Of a stretch of DNA of 64,000 nt, positions 1-11,859 are shown in pieces. Each line of letters begins with the position of its first letter. The stretch's first letter is position 1. A model generated the notes under the pieces. It had not been told where the DNA came from and ran no database searches. It was given only the letters and a program-made list of their open reading frames with translations. A program made the position numbers and the translations under genes. The stretch comes from Blasia pusilla (Eukaryota; Marchantiophyta; Marchantiopsida; Blasiales): NCBI GenBank assembly GCA_050084515.1, contig CM114272.1, positions 62,434,001-62,498,000 on the forward strand, written 5' to 3'.

Positions 1-830
1 AGCTATCTCTCCACAAAAAATCAGCTACAACCGAGCTATGTACTCCGAGCTAAAAATCAGACAAACTTGCTGTCCATACACCTCCAGAATCGCAAATCCC
101 ACAGCGCTTCCGCCAAGTTTCATGCACGCAGAAATCCGCAACGCTCCACACATGAGATCAAATAGCTTCACTTGAGATCACAATACAAGTAGCAATAGGA
201 ACCTCTCACCCGATCTGGATGAACTTCAACAGAGCTTCCGCACTCCAAGCTCTCCACATTAGAAAACCGTCGAACACAAACCAGAATCTTCAATCCTTGA
301 TAACTTCCAACTCCCTTTGAAGAAATCCGGCGATCTAAAGCGCGTTGGAAAGCTCTCAGCAAGGTGCTTCTTTCCCAACCAACCACGCACCAGATTCACA
401 CCTCCAACATAGGCCACAAGCCACGAACATCCACGGCTGAGTACACAATCAACCCTAACCAGATCCTACTGATCTACAATCGAAGCTACCATCGATCTAC
501 TCCACTTCTTTGAGTGAAATCCGTGAAAGACCTACTGTCATAAAACACGTATAGAATCATATACAATTGAGCCAGACCCACTCCACGATGGGAGAATCTA
601 GGTCGAAGCTTGCGGAAAACACCATAGCCAAGAGCTCTACTCACTACCAAGGCTAACTCCCAACGCAACAGACTCAACTCAAAGAGCTGACTGTTTTTTG
701 AGTGCACTCCACCTTATATCCTCCAACCTAAGAGCGGGCCCTACTGGGAAAGTCACCCCCAACCCTATGTATGGAACCGCATCTCTACCAAGCCACTACG
801 GTGTCGTATAGTAAAATCAACCGGTGTGTA
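1..830. other. Unassigned sequence, no recognisable gene
   Basis: Open frames on the minus strand (168-386 and 486-707) show no domain or family signature I recognise. The sequence ends in a shift to AT-rich DNA near 830. It may be a transposon leader or LTR piece, but I see no terminal repeat partner in the window. Confidence 0.3.
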
Positions 831-1195
831 AACTCCTTTGTCATTTAGTGTTAGATAGAGTTTCATTAGTATTAAGTAAATTGGCTTAGAAAAAGGAGAT
901 TCTTATGTTTAAACCTCTTTTATGCAGGCCCAACTTTAGGAAAAAGAGGTAATAAATAAAAGATGACTTTATAAAAGTAAAGTAGTTGCTTTAATGAAAA
1001 GCAAAAGTAGTCTTTGTTGGTGGCTAGGTTAGTTTGGGTAATTTGGAAAATATCATGTGGATAAAAAAGGATATTTTGGAAGAGATAAGAGGAAATCTAC
1101 TTGTGTCAAAATGTGATTGGCTAAGCCTTGAGAGGAAGCCATGTGGCACAAGATAAGATAAGCTCTATTTCGTACTCTTGTGGATCCCTTGTGAG

Positions 1196-1203
1196 TATAT
1201 AAA
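1196..1203 (+). promoter_or_regulatory. TATA box of an LTR-like promoter
   Basis: TATATAAA lies in a sequence that looks like a plus-strand LTR U3/R region: AT-rich upstream, then a TC-rich start region with repeated TCTC and CTTGAG motifs. No second LTR, TG/CA end or coding region could be matched to it. This is a possible solo LTR only. Confidence 0.3.
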
Positions 1204-1287
1204 GAGGAGCGACCTTCAAAGGTTCATCACCTTCTATTCCACATCTTGAGTCTCTCATGTCTCTCTTGAGTGTATGGCTTTGGGATT

Positions 1288-1520
1288 GCTTGCTCTTCCA
1301 ATGAGAGTGGATCACCCCTCTTGGAAGAGTAACTTGATCATGGTCTATTCTTCGAGAGGTTTCTAGAGTGTGGTGTGTGTGTGTGTGTGGGGATGAGAGG
1401 TTTGTCACCGTAGAGGAGTTTAGTCATACTAAAATAGCGGATGTTTTGGCTTGTTACTTTCCCAATGAGAGTGGATTACCCCTCTTGGGAGAATAACTCC
1501 ACCAAAACCCATTCTTGAGG
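1288..1520. repeat. Two-unit degenerate direct repeat inside the LTR-like block
   Basis: Units at about 1288-1357 and 1448-1520 share the core AATGAGAGTGGAT, then ACCCCTCTTGG, then a TAACT segment and an ATTCTT-GAG end. The spacing is about 160 bp. Duplicated blocks of this sort are common in LTR U5 regions. No function is inferred. Confidence 0.55.
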
Positions 1521-2103
1521 AGAGTAGAGAATGTCATCAAGCATGGATAGGGGTGGAGCACTAGTGTGCCCGACTTTCCTTTCCTCAATCCTTACCATGT
1601 CAAGGTACTCTTTGTAGATAGACACTAGTTCACTCGCTATTTAGTTTATCACTTTGGGGAGGCGTTCATGAATCAGGTCATGCAATCTCCAACTCCGGTG
1701 ATTCTTCCTATCGTCACATATGAAATGATATGGGATTGTACTTTGTATGTCATTATATAGCGATCCATGGATGTCAATAGGCCTGGTCAAGTAGGGTTTA
1801 ACACTAGTTGTGCTATCTTCCTCGTGTATAAGCGTAAAATAGTTTATAGGGATTTTATAGTTAGGAATTTCGGGGTCCGATGTTACAAAGAAGTGATCGC
1901 CTCGGCACTTCCATTTGTGATACCTGTCGTGAGAGAATGGAGAGTGTACATCATAATTTTGTATTGAAAAAGGAGAACTTATTAGAGAGTTCACCTTGCA
2001 TCGACCGCATCTACCGCAGCTAGAAGGCCCGCCCTTGCTCGAAGAAAGATTCTGGACACGACAACGGTCCTACATAAGGAATGGCCTCTACTAGCACACT
2101 ATA

Positions 2104-3100
2104 TGTCGCGCCCCTACTCTCCTTGAACGTCAATCTTTAGTGTTGCGGAAGCGTGCGTTCAGGAGGTCACGAACTCATCGCCGATCTGCACCCAAACACG
2201 CACTCTCGTTAGTCGGGTTTGGCCAACCGGCGTTCCAACCCACCGAGTCCTAAACTCGGCGTCTCATCAAGCTCACCCTTCCTTAGTTCCTAGCTCCCAA
2301 CACATGGCAAGTCCTTCAAGACTTGGAACAGACTTCCTGGTTAGTCCAGGGATCTAAAACGGCACTTGCACACCTAGCGATCCCAACTGTTCAACGGTCC
2401 TCGTGTGAGTTCGAACCGAGACCCAAGTAATTGAGTCGGCGTGAAATCCAAGAGGGATGTCTACAATCGCCTCAATGGACTTGGTGCAGTTTTCCAACCC
2501 AACGCCCAAACTCGCGTTCCGTTCCATGCCCTTGAGCCGCCCTCTGGCGCCCAAAGTGGGGTTTGGGTTCCAAGCACTCTCGGAGACCTTCCCCTTACTA
2601 GTACTTATGGGGTTCTCCAACAACCCCTCCCCTTTGGGAAAAAAAGAGGTTCGGGCCCTTCATTGTGGCCCTCAACCCGACTCCACTTACAGTCGTTTTT
2701 GGGTTGTATCTCGGCCTCTACTTATGCGTTTGCACCGATCTTTGGTGCGTTTGAACCGACTCTCCATAAGCTTTCCAACGCACTCTTATTTGCTCCAAAC
2801 GCATCTTGGCGCTAAAAGTTATGGCCATAAATACAGTCGGAAACTCTCAAACGCAAGTGGCGTTCCAAGTCCGGATCTTTCCTTTGGCAACCCACTTCCT
2901 AGACTCGACTTCTTTCAAGTCTCATTCGCGTTTGGTCCAGGTTTCCGAAGTCGCGACCATCACATCTGAAACGCGACTTCGCTCGCGTCTCATCTCTTGT
3001 CTCCTTTTGAGACAACTCCAACGCAAGAAACCATCTTAGCGTGAGTCCGCTAATGTTCGATGTTCCGCTTGGCACTTGTTTGGTCATGAGGGTCGCGACA
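2104..3100 (-). repeat. Element A 3' LTR
   Basis: This 997-bp terminal repeat is nearly identical to 8423-9426. On the plus strand it starts TGTCGCGCCC and ends GGTCGCGACA, giving matched inverted termini. The flank at 2099-2103 is CTATA, one half of the target duplication. Confidence 0.95.
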
Positions 3101-3114
3101 CTCACCCCCTCTTT
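3101..3114 (-). other. Element A polypurine tract
   Basis: On the minus strand AAAGAGGGGGTGAG lies immediately upstream of the 3' LTR start TGTCGCGACC. Purine-only composition and adjacency to the LTR are the expected plus-strand priming site. Confidence 0.8.
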
Positions 3115-3791
3115 AGAGTTTGATGCCCTGATCAACGCAAACCTTTATTATGTCAAGTCTCCTGGGCAGCCTACCCCTTGACATTGAATTGCGTTCTGGT
3201 GGCTAACCCGCAATTTCTCTTAGTCTTTAGTTGTCGCTTTGCCCCACTTAGAATTATTAGCCTCTCATCTTCGATAAGCCTGGACTAGTTCCAAGGAACT
3301 AACCTATCAAATAAGCTAACTAAGTATGCAACCTTAGACTCTTTCGACTCATTATTGTAAACATCACACCTGTTTACATGGTCCACAAATCGTACTATTA
3401 TTGGGTCGCTCTCGTATTCGACTTAGGCGCGTCACTAAGTTTACTTATGTGGCCACAAGTAAGATCACCCCAAGCCCCAAGACAGACTTCATCTGCCCCG
3501 CCGACGCTAGGGCGAGCCCGAGTGTAATATAACACAAGGTCCTGTTCTAGGTGCTTATCCACATACAAGCTCTCACCTCAAATACTCCTTGTCTGTCCTC
3601 TTGTCGTACATTCTAAGTCTATGATGAACGACTCATAGCCATGAATTACCACATACAAATTGCAATCAACACTGGTATCGAATCTCCAAATCCATACACT
3701 CCTTTATTGCAACACTAGCATATTCTAGTTACAACGGCCTTCGGCCCAAGATTCCACTGATTACAAGTCATGTCTCTAGCTTCTCCTCGTA

Positions 3792-4139
3792 CTAACGTGT
3801 GTGCTTCGCTTGTGTTCGCTTGAAGTCACGCAACAATTCTTGCGCGTGTTCCAAATCCGACTCCGCAATCCAAGTCGCCTCCTTCACATGGTAGCCCTTC
3901 CATTTTACCAAGTATTCATACTTGTTGGCCCGACGCCTCGAACGTAAGATGGTCTCCACCTCGAACTCCGCCTCCTCATTTACGATGACCGGGTGCGGTC
4001 TCACCACCTGTCTCCGCTCGAAACGTCCATTATCTTGAAGGTATTTCTTCAACAATGACACATGAAAGGTCGGATGAATCTTGAACTCGTCCGGTAGCCT
4101 CAACGTATACACATCCTCAAACGGGTTTGCCACAATCAC
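3792..4139 (-). pseudogene. Element A integrase C terminus with chromodomain
   Basis: An open segment of 115 codons. The first half is an integrase tail typical of chromoviruses (LPDEFKIHPTFHVSLLKKY). The second half is a chromodomain, with ANKYEYLVKWKGY then EATWIAESDL, including the aromatic and WKGY core that contacts histone tails in this family. Chromodomains of Ty3 chromoviruses direct integration into heterochromatin. This segment is intact locally, but the upstream integrase frame is broken, so it is scored as part of a pseudogene. Confidence 0.9.
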
Positions 4140-4983
4140 ATACGGTCCAACATACTTGGCGGATGACTTTGCGAGACAACTCTTTCGGAAGAGTGAGATT
4201 CTTCACACTCAACCACACTTGTTCTCCAACTTGGAATCGTACTTGGCGCCAACTCTTGTTAGCATGCTTAACGCACCTCATTTGAGCCTTTGCAAGACTT
4301 AGCCTCGCGCTCTCTTCTTGTTCTCGCATCTCTACCAACAAATTTCTGCCGCCGCTTGTCGTGTTCGTGCCAATGTAGTACCCTTCGAAAGGGCTAGATC
4401 AAGAGGCCCCTACGGCTCGTCCATTTTCCAGGAGAAACGGAGATTCTCCTGCTGCGTAATGCTTGGTCGAGTTGTAGCACTATTCCGCCATGCTCACCAC
4501 GACCCAATCGCGTTGATTAGCATCGACATAATTCCTCAATCCGATTCACGATAGAGTTTACCTTTTCGGTCTGTCCATCCGCTGTGGGTGGAAAGCCGTC
4601 ATCGAAACTCAGCTTGGTCTTAAACCTTTGAACAAGTGCTTCCGAAAGCATCGGTAAACTTTGATCCCGATTTGAAACAATGCTCCTCGGCAAACCATGA
4701 GCATGCCACCAGCTATCGAGGAATAGTTGTGCCGTCAGATATCGCCGTTCTTGAATCCACCGTCGGCACGAATCTCGCCAACTTGCTAAACCGATCAACA
4801 ATCACAAGTATAGCGTTGTATCCCCAGATTCGGAAGACTCGTGATGAAATCCATACTCACACTTTGCAAGGGTCCTTCGAGGGATCGGCAAGGGATGCAA
4901 GAAGCCTTGTTTCTTATCATAAGAGACTCTATTCGCTTGGGTGTCACAGAGGTCTTCACATATTGAGCAACATCCTCCTTCAT
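4117..4983 (-). pseudogene. Element A integrase core, frameshifted
   Basis: Three overlapping frames give consecutive parts of a Ty3 integrase: a zinc-finger/core junction with SMDFITSLP near 4860 (first catalytic Asp), then SIVSNRDQS near 4680 (second Asp), then DGFPPTADGQTEKVN near 4580 (the region of the catalytic Glu; the usual H-x-QTDGQTE is altered). Single-base shifts join the pieces. The role would be strand transfer of cDNA into the genome; here it is inactive. Confidence 0.85.
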
Positions 4984-5410
4984 GTTGGGCCAAAAGAACC
5001 GCCGATGCGGAACAACTAGCGAGATTTCTCTCCTTTATGTCCCGCCAGGGATCCGTCGTGACATTCTCGCTAACACCTTGGTTTGCATTCCGCCTTGCCC
5101 TACATAGATCCTACTCTGTTTGAACCTTAGTAAACCGTGCCTCAAACTTATGTTGGCCACCTTCTCACCCCGCTTCAACTTCCTCAGGTATTCCCTCGCT
5201 TGAGCATCCTTCATATATCCTTCACTTAATCCTTCTCTCCAGATGTGTTTCCTTAGGGAACATTGCTCTCAAGACTGTGGTCGTCGATGGCATGTGTTCC
5301 TCCTGCGACTTAACGCATGTGGAATCACATTATCTTTACCTGGCTTGTGGATCAACTCTACATCCATCGATTGCCAAGGTATCATGCCACCGCAGTTGTT
5401 TCGGTGTCAC

Positions 5411-6500
5411 TCAATCCTGGGTCTCAAAATACTTGAGTGATATATTATCGGTGAATACTCGAGTCTTGTGGAGCCCTAGATAATGCCGCCACTTCCTCAA
5501 GCAATGTACCACCGCGAACAACTCTTTCTCGTGAGTAGGCCATCTCCTTTCAGTGTCGCTAAGCTTCTTGCTCTCATATGCCACCGGTCTCCCTTCTTGC
5601 ACCAACATTCCTGCAACCTCGAAATCACTAGCATCGGTATGCACTTCGAACGGTTTGTCAAACTCCGGCAGCTTTAATATTGGTTCTTGCAATAGAATTT
5701 GCTTCACTCGGTTGAATGCCTCATTAACTTCCTGGGTCCAAGTCGTGTTGGCAAACTTTTCCGTCCAATCCGTGAGAGGTCTCACAATTCCCGAAAAGTT
5801 TTTCACATAAGTACGATAAAATTGCACCGCACCTATGAACATCCTCATCCCCTTTACAGTGGATGGGGGTTCCCACTCCAAAATTGCCTTTACCTTTTCC
5901 ATGTCCGGGTCGACGCCATCTCAGACTAACCACGTGACCCAAGAATTTGATCTTACTCAAACCAAATTCGCTCTTCTCTACATTCGCATACTGGTGATTT
6001 GCCCTTAGCTTAGACAAGACCGCTCTCACATGTCGAACGTGCTCCTCTAGTGACTTCGAATAGATAAGTATATCATTGATATAGATGATAACATACTCAT
6101 CCATTTCCTTGTGAAAATGGAGTTCATCAATGTGGTGAACGTCGGAGGCGTTACATAGACCGAAAGGCATCACTACAAACTCAAAGGAACAGTATCTCGT
6201 CCCTCGACGCATCTTCTCCACATCCGCCTTGGCAATCCGAATCTGGTAATATCCGACTTCAAGTCAATCCTATTGAAATATCTCGCTTGACCTATCAAAG
6301 AGATCATCTATCCTTGAAGAGGATAATTGTTCGAACCGTCACTTTGTTCGGTGCACGGTAATCAACACTGACCTTATCTTTCCATCCTTCTTCTTTACAA
6401 AGAGAACAGGTGCTCCATAAGGTGACTTGCTAGTCCTAATGTAACCCTTTTCCAAGAGCTCACTTAATGCTTTTTCAACTCAAGAAGTTCCTCCTTATTC
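5411..6500 (-). pseudogene. Element A reverse transcriptase and RNase H
   Basis: The RT palm is seen at 5724-6221 with FVVMPFGLCNA and IIYINDILIYS; the normal YIDD box is changed to YIND (GAT to AAT), which removes a metal-binding Asp. A frameshift near 5905 leads to the connection and RNase H domain (5411-5902) with FYRTYVKNFS, VHTDASDF and THEKELFAVV, all standard Ty3 motifs. Sequence upstream to about 6500 carries the RT fingers in broken frames. Confidence 0.9.
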
Positions 6501-6637
6501 AACCTATATGGTGCTTTTGAAGGCGGTTGGGAACCGGTATGATCTCTATCTTATGATCTACGGCTCTATCGGCGGCAATTCAGTCGGAAGCTCATTTGTC
6601 AAGACATCCTCAAACTCTGGACCACTTCTGGAGTGGT

Positions 6638-7110
6638 TCAGGATTCCCCTTGAGACAGGGTCCCGATCTCTCGATATACGCTTGTAGCCTCCTCCACTTG
6701 TCTCATCAAGCAGAGAAATCCATCCTCCAACTCAGTCATGCTCCTCCTTGTGATCGAGTTCACCAACTCCATCTTCGTTGGAACCTCACGGACCAACCAC
6801 ACCTGTAACCATTTGCCTTTTAGCAAGACGCTCAACCTCAATGGTCGGCGTCTTAACTCCACCTCATATGCATCTAGGAATGTATTTCCCAAAACTCCGT
6901 CAATGCCGTCCATTTCAGATAAAGTGAAATTCTCCTTCAACTCGAATACCCCGCATCCCTTTGTCAAACCCAAGACCAAATCAGAAGTCCGATGAGACTT
7001 GCCTCCTGCAAATCCCACTCGAATGGGCTCGTCCGCCTTAGAGGTAGACAGCCCCAGTTCCTTCACGATTCTCGGGCTTAGGAAGGAGTGCTAAGCACTT
7101 GTATCCACGA
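6638..7110 (-). pseudogene. Element A aspartic protease
   Basis: The active-site loop reads VVDTSA followed at once by a TAG stop near 7091-7093, then continues in frame as HSFLSPRIVKELGL. The flap-like and C-terminal part includes DGVLGNTFLDAY. In Ty3 elements this retropepsin matures the Gag-Pol polyprotein. The usual loop is DTGA; the Ser at the Gly position and the stop mark this copy as dead. Confidence 0.8.
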
Positions 7111-7230
7111 CCAACAACACATCGCGATCAGCAATCTTGGATCTTAGGTACACCAAATTGTGTGTCCTCTTGGTGACTTGAAGGGACGTCTCCATATCGC
7201 CCGCCAACAGATGCTTAGCAGAAAACGCAA

Positions 7231-8278
7231 TCATACTCCCATTACTAACCTTCGGTTTCGAACACCCTTTCGACAGGTGCCCCGGTTCGCCACAGTTGTA
7301 GCATACGACCTTGCCGTTCCTGTCTTGAGTGTTGTCCTCTTTCGCCGCATGAAGTTCCACTCGTTTTTTTGCCGGGGCGATGACTCTCCTGGTTCGTGCA
7401 AGACCCCACTCCAGCCTCTTTTGAACGCCTCCTTATTTTTCGACTTCTCCGAAAAAACTTTTGACTCGAAGGGTTTCTGGGTTTGGACCTCATCGTCCCC
7501 AATCCGCTCCGCTAGCTTCAGAAGGTCCGCGCAGGTCTCTGGCAACGTCGGCATTCGGTAAAGGGCCTTTTCGCTCGGCTTGAGTCCACTAATGAAGATA
7601 GCCTTCTTTGCGTGCTCATCCATCTTCGGACTAGAAGTCAGTTTCGCACTAAACTCCCTCACATACGCGCTTAAGGAACCACTCTGCCACATCCGCACGC
7701 ATTCCACCGTGTCACGCAACCCTTGGTACTCCGGAGTGAACCGATCCCCAATCAACTCTTTGAACTCCTCCCAAATCAGAGGTGACTCACCGCCCAGATA
7801 TTCCTCTCGTTGAGCGGTCCACCATTGTAGAGCATGATCCTTCAGGAAAGTAACGGCTACCGTCACCTTGTCCTTCTCGCTGACCTTCTGCGCGCTCAAA
7901 TCTGATTCGATTCCGTAAGGAAATCCTTCACTTTTTGGCGCCCACTCCAAGTAAATGGCGTGGGCACGTTCGTCTTGCGAGCTTTTTGCCCGCACTCGGG
8001 TTTGAGTGGCCTCTAACTCGGCAATCCGCTTGCTTTCTTTGGGACATCTGCTCCACCAACACCTTCAACAAGTCCAACGCCTGGCTCGACTCCATCCTTT
8101 TCTCGAGTTTGGGCCCATCGCCCCGCTGAAGGAGTCGCCATGGGACGCCTCACGATCGGGCGTTCGGCTCTTCGGGAGTCTCCGACTCCTCTATAGCTTC
8201 ACGGTCGAGCATTGGTTCCTCTCTCGGTTCACGTCGCTTGATTCGGCGCTTCTTGGGTTGTTCTCCCTCGATCGCCAT
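7231..8278 (-). pseudogene. Element A gag with CCHC zinc knuckle
   Basis: The likely start is the ATG at 8278 (basic N terminus rich in Lys/Arg/Glu), with a stop near 8153 and frame changes before the long open part 7231-7995. That part has a retrotransposon gag capsid domain (ALQWWTAQREEY, WEEFKELIGDRF, MWQSGSLSAYVREF). A knuckle CYNCGEPGHLSKGC follows at about 7270-7310 in another frame. The product packages element RNA into virus-like particles. Confidence 0.85.
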
Positions 8279-8409
8279 CTCAAAGCCAACTCACTCAGAT
8301 CTCCTCCTCGTTTCTTGCGTCCCTCCTCGCGTCCCGAGTCTAGCCGTTATCTTGAAATTTCCCAAGCCCGGCTGATCCCCCGACCCCAAGTTTCGCTCAC
8401 CAAGGATAA

Positions 8410-8420
8410 GCTCGATACCA
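8410..8420 (-). other. Element A primer-binding site
   Basis: Two bases inside the 5' LTR the minus strand reads TGGTATCGAGC. It matches the plant initiator-tRNA-Met site TGGTATCAGAGC with one A missing, so tRNA-iMet priming is inferred. Confidence 0.75.
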
Positions 8421-8422
8421 CT

Positions 8423-9426
8423 TGTCGCGCCCCTACTCTCCTTGAACGTCAATCTTTAGTGTTGCGGAAGCGTCGCGTTCGATGAGGTCACGAACTCATC
8501 GCCGATCTGCACCCAAACACGCACTCTCGTTAGTCGGGTTTGGCCAACCGGCGTTCCAACCCACCGAGTCCTAAACTCGACGTCTCATCAAGCTCACCCT
8601 TCCTTAGTTCCTAGCTCCCAACACATGGCAAGTCCTTCAAGACTTGGAACAGACTTCCTGGTTAGTCCAGGGATCTAAAACGGCACTTGCACACCTAGCG
8701 ATCCCAACTGTTCAACGGTCCTCGTGTGAGTTCCGAACCGAGACCCAAGTAATTGAGTCGCGGCGTGAAATCCAAGAGGGATGTCTACAATCGCCTCAAT
8801 GGACTTGGTGCAGGTTTTCCAACCCAACGCCCAAACTCGCGTTCCGTTCCATGCCCTTGAGCCGCCCCTCGGCGCCCAAAGTGGGGTTTGGGTTCCAAGC
8901 ACTCTCGGAGACCTTCCCCCTTACTAGTACTTATGGGGTTCTCCAACAACCCCTCCCCTTTGGGAAAAGAGGTTCGGGCCCTTCATTGTGGCCCTCAACC
9001 CGACTCCACTTACAGTCGTTTTTGGGTCGTATCTCGGCCTCTACTTATGCGTTTGCACCGATCTTTGGTGCGTTTGAACCGACTTTCCATAAGCTTTCCA
9101 ACGCACTCTTATTTGCTCCAAACGCATCTTGGCGCTAAAAGTTATGGCCATAAATACAGTCGGAAACTCTCAAACGCAAGTGGCGTTCCAAGTCCGGATC
9201 TTTCCTTTGGCAACCCACTTCCTAGACTCGACTTCTTTCAAGTCTCATTCCGCGTTTGGTCCAGGTTTCCGAGTCGCGACCATCACATCTGAAACGCGAC
9301 TTCTCGCTCGCGTCTCATCTCTTGTCTCCTCTTTGAGACAACTCCAACGCGCAAACCATCTTAGCGTGAGTCCGCTAATGTTCCGATGTTCCGCTTGGCA
9401 CTTGTTTGGTCATGAGGGTCGCGACA
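8423..9426 (-). repeat. Element A 5' LTR
   Basis: This 1004-bp repeat pairs with 2104-3100. I counted more single-base length differences than substitutions between the two, which is unusual for LTR ageing. The flank at 9427-9431 is CTATA. Confidence 0.95.
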
Positions 9427-9449
9427 CTATACTCTACGACATAATCCGT

Positions 9450-11100
9450 ATGGTCATGACACATGGGGAAAGGTAATGTCCAGATTTGGCTCTTGGATAA
9501 GGGCACAATGTTGGTCAGGAATATTTTGCACGTAGCAAGGTTGATAAAAAATATTTTCCAGGTAAGTCCACATAACCTGAGTGGAGGAAAATTTCTGTTG
9601 CAAGAGTAGGCCTATCTCCTCAAGGATGCCCACGACATTGTCTTGGCAAGATGTGTAATGATGCACAACTTATACAAGATGGGTCACTCACTGGTAGCAC
9701 GAATAGAGAGTGTTGCGCCAACCATGACTGTTGTTACTAGTAGAGTAGTTCCAAACCCAAATATATGTGGCATAGTCGTCTTGGTCATATATATGTCCAA
9801 AGGATGAAGGCTCTACAAATGATGTCTACTGGTTTGGAGGGACTAAATCTTGATGAAATATCTAACTGTCCTTCTTGCATATATGCAAAACAAACCAGAC
9901 TTAAATTTCTGAAGGGAAATGCAACCAGTGCTAAGTAAGTTCTGGAGCTTGTACATTTTGACCTCTCAGGTCCTATGAAAACTCCAACCATTTCAAGCTA
10001 TCTGTTCTACATCACCTTCATAGATGATTGGTTGAGATTTACGGTAGTCAATCTACTAAAGCATGAGTCTGATGGTTTTGAGTGCTTCAAGAGATACAGA
10101 GGTGTCGTTGAAACTATGCATTCAAGAAAGATCAAGACATTAAGAACTTATAATGAAGGAGAATACAAGTCTGGTGATTTTATGACTTTTTGTGAAAAGC
10201 ATAATGTTCATAGGCAGTATACAGTGCCTCATACCCCTTAGCAAAATGGTGTTGCTGGAGGAAGAACAGAACCCCGATGGAGAGAGTTCTGTCCATGTTG
10301 CATAATTTTGGACTTCAAAGATCCTATTGGGGAGAAGCATTGAACACTTCAATCTATCTGTAGAACAAAACCCCTACAAAAGCTATCAAGGAATTGAAAA
10401 TACCGTATGAGTTATGGATTGGTAGAAAACTAGACCTTACTCACCTTCAAAGGTTTGGGTGTCTAGCCTATGTGAGAATTCATTAGTCCAAAAGAAGCAA
10501 GTTAGACTTCAAGACTAAGGAGTGTATTCTTCTTGGTTAAGGAGAAGAAAGCAAGTCTTATTGACTTCAGAAAGAGACATCGGAAGATTCTTGTAGAAAG
10601 GAACATAACTTTCCAAGAAAATCTCCAACCTTCTTTACTCGCAGTAGTTTTAGGCTTTGATTGAGAGAGTGAACCACTGACTATCCCAATTATAAAAGGA
10701 GTGGGATTGTTTCTACTTAATGCTCCGGCCCGTGTGGTTCCAATCTCCCTCCCGGGAACACGACCCGTAGCTCAGCCTGTGACGATTGGTCAAAATCAGT
10801 CTCAACCCACAAGTACAATCAGTTCCTCATATTTTTGCTGGAATCAGCGGTAATAGTGGAGAAGTGTTAGGAACTCAGAGTGTGAGTTTGCCTCAACAGA
10901 CCACACCTCTCAAAACCGACTCTAGGAAAGATAGGAAGAAGGTTGAAACATCTCAGAGGCCCATTAACTCAGATCCTCCTGGTCTAATGAGGAGTGTCAA
11001 AGAAAGGAGACCAGTTACCCTTTCAATGTGGCTAGCAGTAGCGCCAAACATACATCTATGTTTGCCTCAGAAGAGGGGATTATTGAAGACCACATGCTCT
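9450..11100 (+). pseudogene. Ty1-copia pol fragment (protease tail to integrase)
   Basis: In order: a gag-pre-integrase segment (WHSRLGHI near 9770, then SCIYAKQTRLKF with an HHCC-type finger), the integrase core (LVHFDLSGPM near 9950 with the first Asp, KIKTLRTYNEGEY near 10135 where the usual DNGGEY Asp is now Tyr, and a PQQNGVA motif near 10240 broken by TAG), and an integrase tail (HLQRFGCLAYV near 10450). The Pro/Ser-rich linker toward RT extends to about 11100. RT and RNase H are absent, replaced by the LTR of element B. The left edge coincides with the element A target site. Confidence 0.85.
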
Positions 11101-11415
11101 AAGTTGTCACGTCTTTTAGGATAGATCGGTAAGATCTAGTAGAATGCCTTCGCGAGTAGTGGAGGATATGCTTAGGAGGTCAAGGATGACCTACTGAGGC
11201 CCGGAGAAACGTGAGAGAGCATATTATTTCCCCTTTGTTTCGGCTTATTTGGATCCATATTGAGAAACTTGCTATTTTAGGTAAGTACCATTTTGAGTAT
11301 ATGATCACATTTCTATTTTGGGAAGTTTCCCTTGACCTCCTACATCAGGTCAAGAACTAAGGAGGTGACTTGGGAGCATAGGTTACCATGGAGAGAGCTT
11401 GGGAGAGGGGAGGGG

Positions 11416-11420
11416 TATAC
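11416..11420 (+). promoter_or_regulatory. Element B LTR TATA-like box
   Basis: GTATACC in the putative U3, 28 nt upstream of the segment 11444-11457 that pairs with the priming site. The spacing fits a start site at or just before that segment. Confidence 0.4.
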
Positions 11421-11443
11421 CTCAAGGAGAGAGAGCTTGAGAG

Positions 11444-11457
11444 CTCATTCTCTCTTT
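11444..11457 (+). other. Element B leader segment complementary to its PBS
   Basis: CTCATTCTCTCTTT is the exact reverse complement of 11613-11626, which begins at the LTR/internal junction. It sits where the RNA 5' end is expected. See the separate PBS entry. Confidence 0.6.
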
Positions 11458-11612
11458 ATTGAACCTCTTGACACAAGGCGGCGAAGCAATGGTCCCTTGC
11501 TTTGTGAGTGTAACCCAAACCTCTCATTAGGAGGAGAGTGGGAGAAATACATGTGAGAGTGCACACATGTGAGAGCTATGGTGTTGTTAGAGAGATTTCA
11601 CCTTATTTTTAC

Positions 11613-11626
11613 AAAGAGAGAATGAG
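11613..11626 (+). other. Element B putative self-priming PBS
   Basis: AAAGAGAGAATGAG directly follows the LTR end TTTTTACA and pairs over 14 nt with 11444-11457. No tRNA-iMet site is present here. The tract is GA-rich (GAGAGAATGA repeats follow), so chance pairing is more likely than in element C. Confidence 0.55.
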
Positions 11627-11859
11627 AGAATGAGAGAATGAGAGAGCTTCATGGGGAGCTTGTTGGTTACTTGATGTTTGGTGCAGGTTGGGGATTGTGT
11701 TCCCCCTTCATGGCTCATGGGAGTGCTCACGGGAGCAAGAGCCGCGTTGTTTTGATGCTTGTGTGCCGATTTCTCGTGCAAAAGAGTGGCGCGCGGAATC
11801 GCTGCCTGCTTTCTGATAGGGATTGAGTATGGGGACATGTTGCCCCATGACAGTGGTCT

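Larger units (their letters stand above)
2104..9426 (-). mobile_element. Element A: complete Ty3/gypsy chromovirus, defective
   Basis: A full LTR retrotransposon read on the minus strand. It has two ~1 kb LTRs with inverted ends (TGTCGCG...CGCGACA), a perfect 5-bp target duplication CTATA at 2099-2103 and 9427-9431, a PBS next to the 5' LTR and a purine tract next to the 3' LTR. The internal order gag, protease, RT, RNase H, integrase, chromodomain is the Ty3 order with the chromovirus end. Every coding segment is broken by stops or frameshifts and the RT active site reads YIND, so it cannot be autonomous. Its target duplication abuts the copia pol fragment starting near 9450. Confidence 0.95.

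Noticed and set aside
1641-1994. 117-codon minus-strand frame near element A
   Set aside because: No recognisable domain; it lies next to LTR-like sequence and is probably non-coding.
2441-2969. Plus-strand open frames of 124 and 170 codons, repeated at 8644-9292
   Set aside because: They lie inside the two LTRs of element A and recur only because the LTRs are duplicated.
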